DNA from: an uncultured Rhodopila sp.
GTDB lineage: Bacteria > Pseudomonadota > Alphaproteobacteria > Acetobacterales > Acetobacteraceae
Length of the DNA: 64,000 bases
NCBI RefSeq assembly: GCF_903944925.1
Contig: NZ_CAJATU010000167.1
Location: forward strand, 1 to 64,000
Direction: 5' to 3'
A model generated the notes under the pieces. That model was not told the origin of the DNA and did not search any database. It saw only the letters and a list, made by a program, of their open reading frames with translations. A program made the translations under genes and the position numbers. Below, piece after piece: positions 18,689 to 27,280 of this stretch. Within the stretch, counting starts at the first letter, position 1. Every line of letters starts with the position of its first letter.

Positions 18689-20671
18689 TCAGGATGCATG
18701 CGGGCGAGCCGTTTCACGCACCGCAGCGGCAACCCGCTCGGGCGTGATGCCGAAATGCGCGAACAACGCATCCTCCGCGCCCGATGCGCCGAAGCCGCTC
18801 ATGCCGACAAAGCCGCCATCCGCGCCGATATACCGGTCCCAGCCCTGCCGCACGGCCGCCTCGACCGCGACACGGACCGTGCCTTTGCCAAGCACCGCGT
18901 GCCGATACAAACCGTCCTGCTCCTCGAACAACTCCCAGCACGGCATCGAAACGACAGCGGTCGGCACCCCCTCGGCCTGCAGCAGGTCCCGAGCCGCCAG
19001 CGCAACAGCAACCTCCGACCCGGTGGCAAGAATGCTGGCCCGGCGGTCACCGCCCTCCGCCTCCGCAACCACGTAGCCGCCGCGGCGCGACAAATTCTCG
19101 CGGACATCGCCACCGCGCACCGGCGGCAGCTTCTGCCGCGCAAAAATCAGGCAGCACGGGCCGCTGCGGTGCGCCAGGGCGATCTCCCAACACTCCGCCG
19201 CCTCCGCCGCGTCGGCCGGACGCAGCACCAGCATGTTGGGAATCGCCCGCAGCGCCGCCAGAAACTCCACCGGCTGGTGGGTTGGACCGTTCCTGCCGAT
19301 GCCGATGGAATCATGACTGAAGACAAACGACACCGGCAGCCCCATCATCGCCGCCAGCCGCAGCGTCGGCCGCATATAGTCCGAGAACACCAGATACGTC
19401 ACGCCGATGGGAACGACTCCCCCATGCGCCGCCATGCCGTTGAGCATCGCCCCCATCGCGTGCTCGCGGATGCCGTAATGGATGTAGCGCCCGCCATGGT
19501 CCTCCGCGGTGAACGGCGCCAGCCGCCGCTTGTGCTGCGTCGCCCCCTCCAGATCCGGCGCCCCCGGCAGCAGCTCGGGAATGGCATCGGACAGCGCCGC
19601 GACTATATCGGCTGAAAGCTTGATGCCGTATTCCGCGGTCCCGGCCGCGCGCTGCTTGAAACCGTGCAGCACGCTTTCCCAACCCTCAGGCAGCCGACCT
19701 TCGCGCAGGCGGTCGAGTTCGCGGCGTTTCGCCGCGGGCAACGCGGCCACGCGCGCCTGCCACGCCTCATGGTCCGGCAGGCTGCGGCGGCCCGCGTCGC
19801 GCCAGGCGCCCAGCACGTCCGCGGGGATTTCAAACGGCGGATACGGCCATTCCAGGTAAGCGCGGGCCGCGTCGGTCTGCGCCTTGTCCAAGGTCGCGCT
19901 GTGCGCCGCCCGGGTTCCCTCCACCCGAGGCAGGCCGCGGCCGATGATGGTGCGGCAGGCGATCATCGAGGGCCGCGGATCCTGCTTGGCGAGCCGGATC
20001 GCCACGTCCACCGCATCCACGTCATGGCCATCGACTTCCTGCACATGCCAGTTGCTCAGCCGGAACCGCGCCGGCATGTCATCCGACAGCGCCAGGCCGA
20101 TGGGACCGTCATCGGTCATGCGGTTGTCGTCCCAAAGAAACACCAGCTTGCCCAGGCGAAGGTGCCCGGCCAGCGAAATCACCTCCTGCCCGACGCCTTC
20201 CTGCAGGCAGCCGTCCCCCACCAGGGCATAGGTGTAATGATCCACCAGGTCCGCGCCCAGCCACCGGTTCAGGAACGCCTCGGCCAGCGCCATCCCCGCA
20301 GCATTGGCAATGCCCTGGCCCAGCGGCCCGGTCGTTACTTCGATGCCGCGGTCGGGGTGGTATTCCGGGTGCCCTTCGCACGCCGAACCAAGCTGGCGGA
20401 AACTGCGGATATCATCCAGCGTGATCTTCTCGTACCCGGTCAGGTGCAGCAGCGCATACAGCAGCATCGAGCCGTGGCCATTCGACTCGACGAAGCGGTC
20501 GCGATCGAACCAGAGCGGGTCCGCGGGATTGAACCGCAGGTGGCGGGTGAACAGCGCGGTCGCGATGTCTGCGGCGCCGAGCGGCGTTCCGGGGTGACCC
20601 TCCCCGGCATGCTTGATCGCATCCATGGACAGGAAACGGATAGCGTTGGCCATCAGGCGTGCATCAACCAT
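18689..20671 (-). CDS. Full-length transketolase with altered donor-site loop, last gene of a catabolic operon
   Basis: A 660-residue thiamine-diphosphate enzyme that transfers two-carbon ketol units. It has the opening RFLSMDAIKHAGEGHPGTPLGAADI, the ThDP motif GDGCLQEGVGQ...WDDN near 152-180, and the catalytic Glu in IREHAMGAM near 404. The donor loop reads HDSIGIGRNGPTHQP from His453, whereas standard transketolases read GEDGPTHQP. The residues aligned to yeast Glu476/Asp477 are thus Arg460 and Asn461, and Asp477 is known to contact the donor hydroxyl. It is only 12 bp downstream of the TRAP permease, with AGGAG before the ATG at 20671. The operon therefore carries this enzyme as well as a separate split transketolase; I infer a specialised substrate rather than pentose-phosphate housekeeping. 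Confidence 0.88.
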   Translation of the reverse strand: MVDARLMANAIRFLSMDAIKHAGEGHPGTPLGAADIATALFTRHLRFNPADPLWFDRDRFVESNGHGSMLLYALLHLTGYEKITLDDIRSFRQLGSACEGHPEYHPDRGIEVTTGPLGQGIANAAGMALAEAFLNRWLGADLVDHYTYALVGDGCLQEGVGQEVISLAGHLRLGKLVFLWDDNRMTDDGPIGLALSDDMPARFRLSNWHVQEVDGHDVDAVDVAIRLAKQDPRPSMIACRTIIGRGLPRVEGTRAAHSATLDKAQTDAARAYLEWPYPPFEIPADVLGAWRDAGRRSLPDHEAWQARVAALPAAKRRELDRLREGRLPEGWESVLHGFKQRAAGTAEYGIKLSADIVAALSDAIPELLPGAPDLEGATQHKRRLAPFTAEDHGGRYIHYGIREHAMGAMLNGMAAHGGVVPIGVTYLVFSDYMRPTLRLAAMMGLPVSFVFSHDSIGIGRNGPTHQPVEFLAALRAIPNMLVLRPADAAEAAECWEIALAHRSGPCCLIFARQKLPPVRGGDVRENLSRRGGYVVAEAEGGDRRASILATGSEVAVALAARDLLQAEGVPTAVVSMPCWELFEEQDGLYRHAVLGKGTVRVAVEAAVRQGWDRYIGADGGFVGMSGFGASGAEDALFAHFGITPERVAAAVRETARPHAS

Positions 20672-20683
20672 GACGAAAGCTCC

Positions 20684-22567
20684 TTACTTCGGCAGGAAAC
20701 CGGTGGAGATCCACGGCACCGCGGCGATCAGCAGCAGGCCCAGCACCAGCACCCCGAGATACGGCCAGATGCGCAGCAGGGCGGCGTCGGGATTGACCCG
20801 TCCGATGGTGCAGGCGGCGTAGTAGCCCAGCCCGAACGGTGGCGCGAACAGGCCCACGCCCATCGCCAGGATGACCACCATCGCGTAGTGCACCTCGTTC
20901 ACCCCAAGCTGCCGGGCGATCGGGAACAGCAGCGGACCGAACAGTACCATCGCCGGGATACCCTCCAGCACGCTGCCCAGCACGATGAAGGCCAGGATGG
21001 AGATGCCGAGGAAGCCCCACGAACCGCCCGGCACCGCCGCCATCGTCGCGGCCAGGTTGTGCGAGAAGCCCGACTGCGTCAGCGCCCAGGCCATGCAGTT
21101 GGCGGCGCCGATGATGAACAGGATCGCGCCGGACAAAGACGCCGTCTCGACCAGCATCGGATAGATCCGCCGCCAGTCGAACCGCCGATAGATCAGCAGT
21201 CCGGCGAGCACGGTATAGGCGATGCCGATGGTGGACACTTCGGTCGCGGTGGCGATGCCGTTGATGACAGCGAACCGGATCAGCGCGGGCAGCAAAAGGG
21301 CGGGCAGCGCGATCAGCAGGGTCCACCCCACAGTGCGGGCGGAGGCGCGCTTGACGCCGCGCAAATCCTCGGCCCCGGTGCGCTGCCGCGCCAGGATCGC
21401 CAGGCCGATGGCCAGCACAACGCCCGGCAGCAGGCCGCCGGTAAACAGCGCGGCGATCGACACGCCGGTAACCGACCCGATGGCGATCAGCACCAGCGAC
21501 GGCGGGATCGTCTCCGCCATCGCCCCGGCGCCGGCCAGCAGGGAAACCATCTCGCCATCGGCCAGCCCGCGCTTCCTCATCTCGGGGAACAGCACCGGAG
21601 CCACCGCGGCCATGTCGGCGGTTTTCGAGCCGGAGATGCCGGAAACCAGCAGCATCGCGCCGAGCAGCACGTATTGCAGGCCGCCGCGGACATGGCCGAT
21701 GAGCGAGGCGAGGAACGCCACCATCGCCTTGGCCATGCCTGTCATCTCGACCAGGGCACCGAGCAGCACGAACAGCGGCACGGCCAGCAGAATCAGCGAA
21801 CTCATGCCCTCGTCCATGCGGCCGGGCAGAACCTGCAACGGGGTGTGGGTCGTGCACAGCAGATAGGCCACGGTCGCAAGCCCGAACGCGAAGGCTATCG
21901 GCACGCCGATGAGCACGCCGGCGCCCAGCAGCAGCACGAAGAACACCAGCAGATTCCAGTTGCCCAGATGGGCGAGCGTCGGAGCTCCCATCCACAGGAC
22001 AAGCGCCAGCACCCCCAGCACCGCCGCGACACCGGCGACATCGCGCAGCCGGTGCTGCGCCAGACGCAGCACCGAAATCGCCATCATCAACCCAAAGCCG
22101 ATCGGCATGGCGCCGGCACGCACGGCGTCGGACCAGCCCAGGGCGGGCGTTTCGATGAAGGACTGGTCCGTCATGTAGTCCAGCGCGGGGCTGATCAGGA
22201 ACGCCAGCAGCAACAACGGCGTCAGCACCGCCAGGCATTCGGCCGGGGCGCGCCACCGCGGCGGCAGGCGCCAGGCGATCGTGGACAGCCGCATATGCTC
22301 GCCCTTCGACAGCGCCAGCACCGAACCCAGCATGGCGAGCCAGAGAAAGACGATCGAGGCGAGTTCGTCACTCCACACCAACGGACTGTTCAGCCCGAAC
22401 CGGGCGACGACGCCGGTGAGCAGGATGCCGACCTCCGTCAGCACCGCCGCTGCGGCGATCGCGCCGACGATGCGGACCAGCCAGCGCTCGACCTGCGCCA
22501 GGAAGCGGCGCGAGGCCGTCATGTCGCTATCGGCTGTGGCTCCGGACGCGGCGAAGGTCCCGGTCAT
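20684..22567 (-). CDS. Fused TRAP transporter permease (DctQ-DctM)
   Basis: Inner-membrane part of a tripartite ATP-independent periplasmic transporter, which imports carboxylates, sugar acids and similar solutes using the sodium gradient. The 627-residue chain joins a four-helix DctQ-type small subunit (roughly residues 20-185, including VVARFGLNSPLVWSDELA) to a twelve-helix DctM-type large subunit. DctM landmarks include GVPIAFAFGLATV, SGISGSKTADMAAV and PPSLVLIAIGSVTG. Its ATG overlaps the stop of the binding-protein gene by four bases (ATGA), so the two are translationally coupled. The transketolase follows 12 bp downstream. Confidence 0.9.
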   Translation of the reverse strand: MTGTFAASGATADSDMTASRRFLAQVERWLVRIVGAIAAAAVLTEVGILLTGVVARFGLNSPLVWSDELASIVFLWLAMLGSVLALSKGEHMRLSTIAWRLPPRWRAPAECLAVLTPLLLLAFLISPALDYMTDQSFIETPALGWSDAVRAGAMPIGFGLMMAISVLRLAQHRLRDVAGVAAVLGVLALVLWMGAPTLAHLGNWNLLVFFVLLLGAGVLIGVPIAFAFGLATVAYLLCTTHTPLQVLPGRMDEGMSSLILLAVPLFVLLGALVEMTGMAKAMVAFLASLIGHVRGGLQYVLLGAMLLVSGISGSKTADMAAVAPVLFPEMRKRGLADGEMVSLLAGAGAMAETIPPSLVLIAIGSVTGVSIAALFTGGLLPGVVLAIGLAILARQRTGAEDLRGVKRASARTVGWTLLIALPALLLPALIRFAVINGIATATEVSTIGIAYTVLAGLLIYRRFDWRRIYPMLVETASLSGAILFIIGAANCMAWALTQSGFSHNLAATMAAVPGGSWGFLGISILAFIVLGSVLEGIPAMVLFGPLLFPIARQLGVNEVHYAMVVILAMGVGLFAPPFGLGYYAACTIGRVNPDAALLRIWPYLGVLVLGLLLIAAVPWISTGFLPK

Positions 22568-23580
22568 GTCAGCGTTCCCGCCGATGCCTCCAGCAACGAC
22601 CAGGCCTGATCGCCGAACTTGGCACGCCAGTCCTTGTAGAAGCTGGTTTTGCGCAGGGCATCGCGGAAGCTGGTGCGGTCGACATCGTTGAATTGCAGCC
22701 CCTTGGCGGCCAGGCCCTGGCGCAAGCTCTCGCTGAGCTTCGCGATGTCCGCGCGCTGGTCCATGGCGGATCTATCGAACTCCTGCGCGGCAATCGTGCG
22801 CAGATCCTCGGGCAGGCTCTGCCATGCCCGCCGATTGCCAAGCAGCCAGTATCCATCCCAGACATGGCCGGTCATGCTGCAGTATTTCTGCACTTCGTAA
22901 AGCCGCGTGGTAGCAATGATGGCGAGCGGATTCTCCTGGCCCTCGACAATATGCGTTTGCAGCGCAGAATAAAGCTCATTGAAATTGATCGGCGTCGGTC
23001 CCGCGCCGATGGAGGTGAACAGCGAGGTCAATATCGGCGCAGGTGGGACACGAATCTTGAAACCCTTCAGGTCATCAGGCGTCGCGATCGGCCGTGTTGA
23101 TGTCGTAATGTTGCGGAAGCCGTTGTCCTGCACCTTGCAGACAGTGATGATACCGCTCTTGGCGATCTGCGCCCGGACATACTCGCCCAGGCCGCCGTCC
23201 ATCGCCTTCCACACCGCGTCGTAATCGGTAAAGGCGAAGCCGACATTGGGAATGCTGGCGGCCGGCACCAGCGTCGCCAGGATGGAGGTCGAGAGATTGA
23301 AGAACTCGACGCCGCCGCTGCGCACCTGGCCCAGCAGATCGGTGTCGGAACCAAGCTGGTTGGCGGGAAACAGCGCAATCTCCAGCCGCCCCTTGCTAGC
23401 TTCGCGAATGCGGTCGATCGCCTCTTGCGCCCGAGTATTGATCGGATGCGTCGGATCCTGTCCGGTCGCCATCTTGTAGTTGTAGTCGGCCGCGAAGGCG
23501 GGTCGGCGCAGAATGCCGACCAGGGGCAGGGCGGCTGCGGCTGTAACGATGCCGCGCCGTGTGAAGCTTTTGCTTGTCAT
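22564..23580 (-). CDS. TRAP transporter periplasmic substrate-binding protein (DctP family)
   Basis: A 338-residue exported receptor that delivers ligand to the fused permease downstream. It begins with a Tat-like signal (FTRRGIVTAAAALPLVGIL ending at AFAAD). Family landmarks are the GRLEIALFPANQLGSD strand, DDLKGFKIRVPP (whose Arg normally clamps a ligand carboxylate) and VEGQENPLAII. The presence of that Arg suggests an anionic ligand such as a sugar acid. GGGAGAG precedes the ATG at 23580. It lies 24 bp after the dehydrogenase gene. Confidence 0.9.
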   Translation of the reverse strand: MTSKSFTRRGIVTAAAALPLVGILRRPAFAADYNYKMATGQDPTHPINTRAQEAIDRIREASKGRLEIALFPANQLGSDTDLLGQVRSGGVEFFNLSTSILATLVPAASIPNVGFAFTDYDAVWKAMDGGLGEYVRAQIAKSGIITVCKVQDNGFRNITTSTRPIATPDDLKGFKIRVPPAPILTSLFTSIGAGPTPINFNELYSALQTHIVEGQENPLAIIATTRLYEVQKYCSMTGHVWDGYWLLGNRRAWQSLPEDLRTIAAQEFDRSAMDQRADIAKLSESLRQGLAAKGLQFNDVDRTSFRDALRKTSFYKDWRAKFGDQAWSLLEASAGTLT

Positions 23581-23604
23581 TGTTTCTCTCCCTAAATATG
23601 GTCG

Positions 23605-24489
23605 TTACGTCAGCGGTTGGCCGTTCAGTGCGAAGTAGCTGCGAATAACCTGGCTGTCGTCCGCCGCGCCGTCACCGCGGCCGGAGGTGGCGAGGAAAAG
23701 CTGGTGCGCCAACGCGGCGAACGGCAGCGCCGCCTTGGTCTCGCGTCCGGCCTCCAGCACGATGCCAAGGTCCTTGACGAAGATATCCACCGCGCTGGTG
23801 ACCTCCGGTTCCGCCTGCAGCATGCGCGGGCCGCGGTCGTTCAGCATCCAACTGGATGCGGAAGAGCCGCCGAGGATCTTCAGCATCACGTTCAGGTCCA
23901 CGCCGACGCGGGCGGCGAGCGAGAACGCCTCGGCGACGACGGCGATATGCACGCCGCACAGCAACTGGTTGACGGTCTTGACCGCCGCGCCCTGTCCGGG
24001 ATGCTCGCCGACATGGAAAATCTTGTCGCCAAGCGCCTCCAACACCGGCTTCGCGGCGGCGAAGGTGGCGGCCGGGGCCGCCGCCATGATCGTCAGCCCG
24101 GCGCTCTTGGCCCCCGCCACGCCGCCGGAAACCGGCGAGTCGAGAAAGCGCCGGCCGCTCGCCAACACCCTTTCGGAGAGCTTTTCCACCGAGCCCGGCG
24201 GGCAGGTGGCCATCAGGGCGACGATGCCACCCTGTGGCAACGCTTCCAAGGCTCCGTCGGCGAACAGCACCTGCTCCGCCTGCGCGGCATTCACCACCAT
24301 CAGCACCAGCAGCCCGGCGCCGCTGGCCGTCTCACGGGCGGAGGAAGCAGCCGCGCCGCCCGCTGCAACCAACGCCACGATCGCCTCCCGGCGCATGTCG
24401 AAGCCGCGGACCCGAAAGCCGCGCGTGACGAGGTTGCGCGCCATTGGCAAGCCCATCGCACCGAGGCCGATGAAGCCGACGGTCGTCAT
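23605..24489 (-). CDS. Beta-hydroxyacid dehydrogenase (3-hydroxyisobutyrate/L-threonate dehydrogenase-like)
   Basis: A 294-residue NAD(P)-dependent dehydrogenase of the 6-phosphogluconate/3-hydroxyisobutyrate family. It has the Rossmann GLGAMGLPMARNL at residue 8, the substrate loop DSPVSGGVAGAK, and the catalytic lysine in VKTVNQLLCGVHIAVVAEA near 168. The NQLLxGVHIA segment is what I associate with L-threonate dehydrogenase (LtnD), although the usual partners of that route (OtnK kinase, OtnC aldolase) are absent. It should oxidise a 2- or 3-hydroxy acid or reduce a tartronate-type semialdehyde. The ATG at 24489 overlaps the preceding stop (ATGA). Confidence 0.85.
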   Translation of the reverse strand: MTTVGFIGLGAMGLPMARNLVTRGFRVRGFDMRREAIVALVAAGGAAASSARETASGAGLLVLMVVNAAQAEQVLFADGALEALPQGGIVALMATCPPGSVEKLSERVLASGRRFLDSPVSGGVAGAKSAGLTIMAAAPAATFAAAKPVLEALGDKIFHVGEHPGQGAAVKTVNQLLCGVHIAVVAEAFSLAARVGVDLNVMLKILGGSSASSWMLNDRGPRMLQAEPEVTSAVDIFVKDLGIVLEAGRETKAALPFAALAHQLFLATSGRGDGAADDSQVIRSYFALNGQPLT

Positions 24490-25535
24490 GCCGACAGCCA
24501 CCGCTTGATGCTTTTCGTCATCGCCGCCGTGGAAATCCCGTAGCGATCGTGCAATGTCGGCAGCGCGCCGGCATCCAGGAACTCGTCGGGCAGGCCGATC
24601 TGGCGGAAGGCGGGTGTAACGCCGGCGCGCAGCAGGACTCCGGCGACGGCTTCGCCGAGGCCGCCGATAACGGTGTGGTTCTCCGCGACGATGACCATGC
24701 GCCCGGTTTTGGAAGCCTCGCGGATGATCGTTGCTTCGTCGAGCGGCTTGATCGTCGGCACATGCAGCACGCCGACGTCGACCCGTTGCGCCTTCAGGCC
24801 CTCGACAGCCTCCAGCGCGCGCATGGTCATGAAGCCGGACGAAATGATCAGCGCATCCGTGCCATCGCGCAACAACTTCGCCTTCCCAAGTTCAAACTTG
24901 TAGTCATACTCATCAAGCACGATCGGCACGTTGCCGCGCAGCAGGCGCATGTAGACCGGTCCGTGGTGCGCGGCGATGGCCGGCACCGCCTGCTCGATAT
25001 CGAGTGCGTCGCAGGGATCGATGATCGTCAGGTTCGGCATGCCGCGGAAGATCGCAATGTCCTCGGTGGCCTGGTGGCTCGGGCCGTAGCCGGTCGTCAG
25101 GCCGGGCAGCGCGCAGACGACCTTGACGTTCAGGTTCTCCTCGGCGATCGCCAGACAAATGAAGTCATAGGCGCGCCGGGCGGCGAACACCGCATAGGTG
25201 GTGGCGAACGGCAGGAACCCCTCGCGCGCCATGCCCGCGGCGGTGCACATCAGAAGCTGTTCCGACATGCCCATCTGGTAGAACCGGTCGGGATGCGCCT
25301 TGGCGAATATGTGCAGGTCGGTGTACTTGCCCAGATCCGCGGTCAGGCCAACCAGGTCGGGCCGTGTTTCCGCGAGCGCAACCAGTGCCTGGCCGAACGG
25401 CGCCGGCTTCGTGCGCTGTCCCGGCGCGGCGAGAGAGGCTATCATTGCCGATGTGGTCAGGCGCGAGGCGCCGCCCTGGCCGCCTTCCCCCTGCTCCTTC
25501 AGCCGAACCGGGCGAATATATTTCGAGCGCATCAT
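24486..25535 (-). CDS. Transketolase C-terminal subunit (pyrimidine-binding half) of a split transketolase
   Basis: A 349-residue subunit that carries the Pyr and C-terminal domains. The catalytic glutamate that activates the thiamine aminopyrimidine lies in GMSEQLLMCTAAGMA near residue 91. The donor loop reads GLTTGYGPSHQATEDIA around Tyr150, where full-length transketolases have GEDGPTHQ; in an ungapped alignment the donor-contact Asp is Tyr and the upstream His is missing. It pairs with the N-subunit encoded just upstream: its ATG at 25535 overlaps that gene's stop, and GGGGAGG lies just before it. A second in-frame ATG follows immediately. Confidence 0.88.
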   Translation of the reverse strand: MMRSKYIRPVRLKEQGEGGQGGASRLTTSAMIASLAAPGQRTKPAPFGQALVALAETRPDLVGLTADLGKYTDLHIFAKAHPDRFYQMGMSEQLLMCTAAGMAREGFLPFATTYAVFAARRAYDFICLAIAEENLNVKVVCALPGLTTGYGPSHQATEDIAIFRGMPNLTIIDPCDALDIEQAVPAIAAHHGPVYMRLLRGNVPIVLDEYDYKFELGKAKLLRDGTDALIISSGFMTMRALEAVEGLKAQRVDVGVLHVPTIKPLDEATIIREASKTGRMVIVAENHTVIGGLGEAVAGVLLRAGVTPAFRQIGLPDEFLDAGALPTLHDRYGISTAAMTKSIKRWLSA

Positions 25536-26383
25536 GCGGTCCTCCCCGAGTCCAGAACAGTGAGCGCCTGCTGCCATTCATCCGCCTCGACGCGCAGGAA
25601 GTGATTGCTTTCCCGCTGCTCGAGGAACGGCACGCCCTTGGCCATCTTGGTGTCGCAGATGATGACGCGCGGCATAGGCTCGCGCAGCGACCGCGCCGCG
25701 TCAAAAGCACTGACCAGCGCACCGATGTCGTTGCCGTTGACCCGCTGCGCATACCAGCCGAAGGCGGTGAATCGATCGGCCAGATGCTCCAGACCTCCGG
25801 TGACCTCGGACGACGGACCATCCGCCTGCTGGTTGTTGACGTCGACAATGCCAATCAGGTTGTCCAGCTTCCAGTGGCCGGCACCGGATGCGCCTTCCCA
25901 GACCGCGCCCTCACCGCATTCGCCGTCGGAGAACAGGCAATAGACGAACGCATCCGACTTCTTTCGCTTCAGCCCGAGGGCGTAGCCGACGCCGATGGCC
26001 AACCCCTGGCCGAGCGAGCCGCCGCTGATCTCCATGCCCGGCGTGTAGCTGGCCATGCCCGACATCGGCAGCCGGCTGTCATCCGATCCGTAGGTTTCGA
26101 GCTCGTCCTCCGGGATGATGCCGGCCTCGATCATCGCCGAATATGCTGCGATAGCGTAATGGCCGATCGATAGCAGGAAGCGGTCGCGGCCTTCCCATTC
26201 CGGATCGTCCGGATGGTAGCGCATGGCGTGAAAGTAGGCGACGGCGAGCACGTCCGCGACACCAAGTGCCTGGGCGATGTAGCCCTGGCCCTGCACCTCG
26301 CCCATGCGCAATGCATTGCGCCTGATACGATAGGCGCGCTCGGCCAGGCTCGGCGCATTGGCGCGCGACGTTGGCGTTTCCAT
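25532..26383 (-). CDS. Transketolase N-terminal subunit (ThDP-binding half) of a split transketolase
   Basis: A 283-residue subunit with the diphosphate-binding domain. The ThDP/Mg motif is SDGECGEGAVWEGA followed by GIVDVNNQQADG (about residues 152-180), with SIGHYAIAAYSAM and GGSLGQGLAIGVGYA as further family landmarks. It must combine with the C-subunit downstream to form a transketolase. Known two-subunit enzymes of this kind act on unusual ketoses, for example apulose-4-phosphate (AptAB) and sulfofructose (SqwGH); which substrate applies here is open. GGGAG precedes the ATG at 26383, 41 bp after the SDR gene. Confidence 0.88.
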   Translation of the reverse strand: METPTSRANAPSLAERAYRIRRNALRMGEVQGQGYIAQALGVADVLAVAYFHAMRYHPDDPEWEGRDRFLLSIGHYAIAAYSAMIEAGIIPEDELETYGSDDSRLPMSGMASYTPGMEISGGSLGQGLAIGVGYALGLKRKKSDAFVYCLFSDGECGEGAVWEGASGAGHWKLDNLIGIVDVNNQQADGPSSEVTGGLEHLADRFTAFGWYAQRVNGNDIGALVSAFDAARSLREPMPRVIICDTKMAKGVPFLEQRESNHFLRVEADEWQQALTVLDSGRTA

Positions 26384-26424
26384 CCGTAATCTCCCGATGT
26401 TTTACTTACTTATCCGGCGGCTGA

Positions 26425-27174
26425 TCAGTGGATCAGCATGCCGCCGTTGACGTCGATGACCGCGCCGGTGATGTACGACGACAAATCCGACGCCAGGAAC
26501 AGGTAGGCGCCCGCGACATCCTCGGCATTGCCAAGCCGATTGAGCGGGATGCCCTTGGTGATGTCCGCCCGCAATTCGTCGGTCAGCTTGCCGCCGGTGA
26601 TGTCGGTCTGGATCATGCCCGGGGTGACGCAGTTGACGCGGACATTGTCAGGGCCGAGTTCGCGCGCCATCGCCTTGGCGAGGCCGAGCACTCCGGCTTT
26701 GGCCGCCGAATAATGCGGCCCGCCGAAGATGCCGCCGCCGCGCTGGGCGGAGACCGACGACATGCAGACGATCGAGCCCTGCTTGCGCTCCCGCATGTGC
26801 GGCACAAACGCCTGGCTGAGATAGAAAACGCCGCCGAGGTTGACGTCCAGCACGCGGTGCCAGTTCTCCGGCGAGATGTCCATGAACTTCAGCGGTTGGG
26901 TGATGCCGGCATTGGCCAGCAGGATATCGGCCTTGCCGAAAGCCTCCAGCACCGCCCGCGCCGCAGCCTGACAACTTGCCGGATCAGCGACGTTGCAAAC
27001 GAAACCACGATGCTGCGGGCCGAGTTCCGCGGCGGCTCGTTGCGCGCCCGCTTCGTCAAGATCAAGAATGGCGACTGTTGCCCCGTGTTGCGCAAAGAGC
27101 TTCGCAGTCGCGAGACCAATGCCGCGGGGACTGGCGGCCCCGGAAATGACGGCGACTTTGTCTTTGAGCAGCAT
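26425..27174 (-). CDS. Short-chain dehydrogenase/reductase, first gene of the catabolic operon
   Basis: A 249-residue classical SDR expected to oxidise a secondary alcohol of the operon's substrate with NAD(P). It shows the cofactor motif SGAASPRGIG at residues 11-20, NAGI near 89, the catalytic Ser in SSVSAQRGG near 140, the YxxxK motif HYSAAKAG near 152, and the C-terminal GAVIDVNGG. An Asp follows the second beta strand (LDLDEA), which usually indicates NAD preference. AGGAGG lies nine bases before the ATG at 27174. It heads a run of seven same-strand genes with gaps of at most 41 bp and three ATGA overlaps. Confidence 0.9.
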   Translation of the reverse strand: MLLKDKVAVISGAASPRGIGLATAKLFAQHGATVAILDLDEAGAQRAAAELGPQHRGFVCNVADPASCQAAARAVLEAFGKADILLANAGITQPLKFMDISPENWHRVLDVNLGGVFYLSQAFVPHMRERKQGSIVCMSSVSAQRGGGIFGGPHYSAAKAGVLGLAKAMARELGPDNVRVNCVTPGMIQTDITGGKLTDELRADITKGIPLNRLGNAEDVAGAYLFLASDLSSYITGAVIDVNGGMLIH

Positions 27175-27280
27175 CTTGTTTTCCTCCTGTTTGTCTGTTG
27201 CGATCGGGTTTGCCGCAGCCGCCGGTTGCCGACAAGCGAGAAATTTGCACCCATCGGTGAATTGGGCTCATCATTCGCCG
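27175..27280. promoter_or_regulatory. Divergent control region between the catabolic operon and its LysR regulator
   Basis: This 106-bp gap separates divergent genes and must contain the operon promoter and the regulator's own. An imperfect dyad TGCACCCATCGGTGAA (CACC at 27248-27251, GGTG at 27256-27259, with flanking T27246 and A27261) is a possible LysR site. It is short, so I treat it only as a candidate. Confidence 0.35.

Noticed and set aside
19664-22609. 981-codon open frame on the plus strand
   Set aside because: It lies opposite the transketolase and TRAP permease genes, and its composition (long Gln/His/Arg runs) is that of a shadow frame.
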